Shown: positions 6,931 through 8,247 of the stretch, in pieces | Layout: every line of letters starts with the position of its first letter | Position numbering within the stretch: the stretch's first letter is position 1 | From: Acetobacteraceae bacterium | GTDB taxonomy: Bacteria; Pseudomonadota; Alphaproteobacteria; Acetobacterales; Acetobacteraceae | Assembly (NCBI GenBank): GCA_019689515.1 | Contig: JADGHI010000146.1 | Span: 1 to 8,247, forward strand | Direction of reading: 5' to 3' | Length of the DNA: 8,247 bases | Notes under the pieces: model-generated | Told to the model about the DNA's origin: nothing | Databases searched by the model: none | The model's input: the letters and a program-made list of their open reading frames with translations, nothing else | Program-made: the position numbers and the translations under genes

Positions 6931-8220
6931 TCAGTCCGCCGCGAGCTCGATCACGGCGTCCGCCGCGTAGCAGCCCTGGCCTTCGGGCAGCACCAGCAGC
7001 GGGTTCACGTCCACGCTGCGCAGCCGCGGCCCGGCCGCCGCCGCGAAGGCCGAGAGGCGCGACAGCGCCTGCGCCAGCGCCGGCACGTCCGCCTTGGGCC
7101 GCCCGCGCGCACCGTCGAGCAGCGGAAAGCCCCGGAGAGAGCGGATCATCCGCTCCGCCTGCGCCGGATCGAGGGGGCAGCGGTGCAGGGCGAAGTCCTT
7201 GAGCACCTCGATGAACACGCCGCCGAGGCCCACCATCGCCACCGGCCCGAACACCGGATCGCGCGTGATGCCAAGCGCCATCTCCACCGCGCCGGTGATC
7301 TGCTTCGCCACCAGCACGCCTTCGATGCGCGCGCCCGGCGCCCGCTCGCGCGCCCGGGCGAGCAGCGTCGCGAAGCCCGCGCGCACCCCGTCGGCGTCCC
7401 GCACGTCGAGCAGCACGCCGCCGATCTCGCTCTTGTGGAGGATGTCGGGCGAGAGGATCTTCAGCACCACCGGGTAGCCGATCTCCTCCGCCGCCGCGAC
7501 CGCGGCCACCGCGTCACTGCAGGCGTGCTCCGGCACTGCCGGCACGCCCGCCTCGGCGAGCAGGCGCTTGGCCACCGCTTCGCTCGGCGTCGTCTCGGGC
7601 AGGCGCACCGTGGGCAGCGGCACTGCGGCGGCGGCCTGTTCCGCCCGCGCGAAGGACTCGCCGAAGCGGCCCATGGCGTGCAGCGCGACCACCGCGCGCG
7701 AGGGGTCCTCGAAGATGACGAAGCCGTCCTCCTCGTACCGCCGGCGCACCTCCTCCGGCACGATGGCGGAGAGCACCCACAGCCGGTCCGGGTGCCGCGC
7801 GATCGCGCCCGTGAGCTGCTCGTGCAGCGCCTCGCCCACCGAGCGCGAGCCGGCGGTCTGGGTGAAGAAGGCCAGGATGCTGGAGTAGCCGCCGTCCTCC
7901 GCGACGCTGTCGGCGAAGCGGCCGACCAGGCTGAGGTCGTTCGCCACCTGCGCCGTGCAGTCCACCGGGTTGCGCGGCCCGCAGAACGGCACCAGCTCGC
8001 GCAGCTTCGCCTGCGCCGCCTCCGGCATCGGCGGCATGGGCAGGCCGAGCGCCTCCGCCGCGTCGGAGATCAACACGCCCGCGCCGCCCGAGATCGTCAG
8101 CACGCCGAGCGTGTTGCGCACCGGATAGATCCGCTTCGTCGCCGCGTAGGCGATGTCGAGCATCTCCTCCGTCGTGCGCGCGCGCCCGCCGCCGCCCGCG
8201 GCGAGCACGCCCAGCGTCAC
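6931..8220 (-). CDS. Acyl-CoA synthetase (ADP-forming), 5'-truncated, ATP-grasp part
   Basis: This is the C-terminal 429 residues or so of an acetate--CoA ligase (ADP-forming)/acyl-CoA synthetase family protein, which makes acyl-CoA from acid, CoA and ATP. Residues 14-65 (RARTTEEMLDIAYA; TISGGAGVL at 42-50) belong to the succinyl-CoA-ligase-like domain. Residues about 205-429 form the ATP-grasp domain, with VVLKILSPDILHKSEIGGV (251-269), MALGITRDPVFGP (314-326), MVGLGGVFIEVL and the metal-site region DVNPLLV (404-410). Family members are usually near 700 residues, so the CoA-binding Rossmann domain and the segment with the phospho-histidine are missing. The only available start is a GTG at 8218-8220. 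Four codons upstream of it lies an in-frame TAA (complement of 8233-8235) within an AT-rich tail. The first 12 residues are glycine-rich and do not resemble the family. It is either a disrupted gene or one cut by a contig end. The gene probably heads, or belongs to, the same metabolic cluster. Confidence 0.8.
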   Translation of the reverse strand: MTLGVLAAGGGGRARTTEEMLDIAYAATKRIYPVRNTLGVLTISGGAGVLISDAAEALGLPMPPMPEAAQAKLRELVPFCGPRNPVDCTAQVANDLSLVGRFADSVAEDGGYSSILAFFTQTAGSRSVGEALHEQLTGAIARHPDRLWVLSAIVPEEVRRRYEEDGFVIFEDPSRAVVALHAMGRFGESFARAEQAAAAVPLPTVRLPETTPSEAVAKRLLAEAGVPAVPEHACSDAVAAVAAAEEIGYPVVLKILSPDILHKSEIGGVLLDVRDADGVRAGFATLLARARERAPGARIEGVLVAKQITGAVEMALGITRDPVFGPVAMVGLGGVFIEVLKDFALHRCPLDPAQAERMIRSLRGFPLLDGARGRPKADVPALAQALSRLSAFAAAAGPRLRSVDVNPLLVLPEGQGCYAADAVIELAAD

Positions 8221-8230
8221 CCCCGCGGTC

Positions 8231-8247
8231 GCTTATAAACATAAGAA
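8231..8247. other. AT-rich junction at the window edge
   Basis: The last 17 bases are about three-quarters A+T, in sharp contrast to the surrounding GC-rich coding sequence. They contain a short inverted repeat (CTTAT at 8232-8236, ATAAG at 8241-8245, loop AAAC). They place a stop codon in the synthetase frame. This may be the tip of an inserted element, a rearrangement joint or an assembly edge; 17 bases are too few to decide. Confidence 0.4.

Noticed and set aside
6346..8238. A 630-codon plus-strand open frame antisense to the synthetase and the small protein
   Set aside because: It is a mirror of GC-rich codon bias: a His/Arg/Gln-rich translation without family features, opposite a gene with clear ATP-grasp motifs.
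8231..8247. Tn5-like mosaic end or adapter at the window edge
   Set aside because: It shares only a short CTTATA-type stretch with that sequence and diverges after it, so no specific element can be named.

Overview
The window is very GC-rich, with strong third-position GC bias. Gene content and protein style suggest an alphaproteobacterium, probably Acetobacteraceae (Roseomonas-like). That placement is inferred from composition and remembered protein families, not from a marker gene. The last 17 bases, and possibly the window as a whole, may be a contig edge.

Layout. Bases 1-368 hold no convincing gene. A single plus-strand gene (369-1424) encodes a glycoside hydrolase family 43-like five-bladed beta-propeller enzyme. 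Converging on it from the other strand is a headless remnant (about 1507-1797): the last two membrane helices of a TDT-family (tellurite-resistance/dicarboxylate) transporter. Everything else lies on the minus strand and reads from right to left: an ADP-forming acyl-CoA synthetase (8220 to 6931, cut at its 5' end), a 198-base gap, a small uncharacterised proline-rich protein (6732 to 6340), 3-oxoacid CoA-transferase subunits A (6289 to 5609) and B (5582 to 4938), an acyl-CoA dehydrogenase of small-subunit type (4925 to 3837), a crotonase-fold protein (3840 to 3058) and an acyl-CoA dehydrogenase of large-subunit type (3053 to 1878). From the CoA-transferase onward the spacing is tight (26 nt, 12 nt, a 4-nt overlap, 4 nt), which indicates one operon.

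How it fits together. The genes describe a CoA-thioester catabolic module. Acids are charged with CoA by the ligase and/or by the transferase, using a donor such as succinyl-CoA. The thioesters are then desaturated by what looks like a heteromeric acyl-CoA dehydrogenase pair, and the crotonase acts on the unsaturated product. No 3-hydroxyacyl-CoA dehydrogenase or thiolase is present here. The substrate cannot be read from sequence; dicarboxylic (pimelate- or adipate-like) or aromatic-derived acids are reasonable guesses. Points of note: catalytic glutamates are unevenly distributed between the two dehydrogenases; both hydratase glutamates are absent from the crotonase; the transporter is a relic; and the synthetase is interrupted by an abrupt AT-rich junction with an in-frame stop. 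I found no wholly new system. The closest to unknown biology is the small protein between the synthetase and the CoA-transferase.
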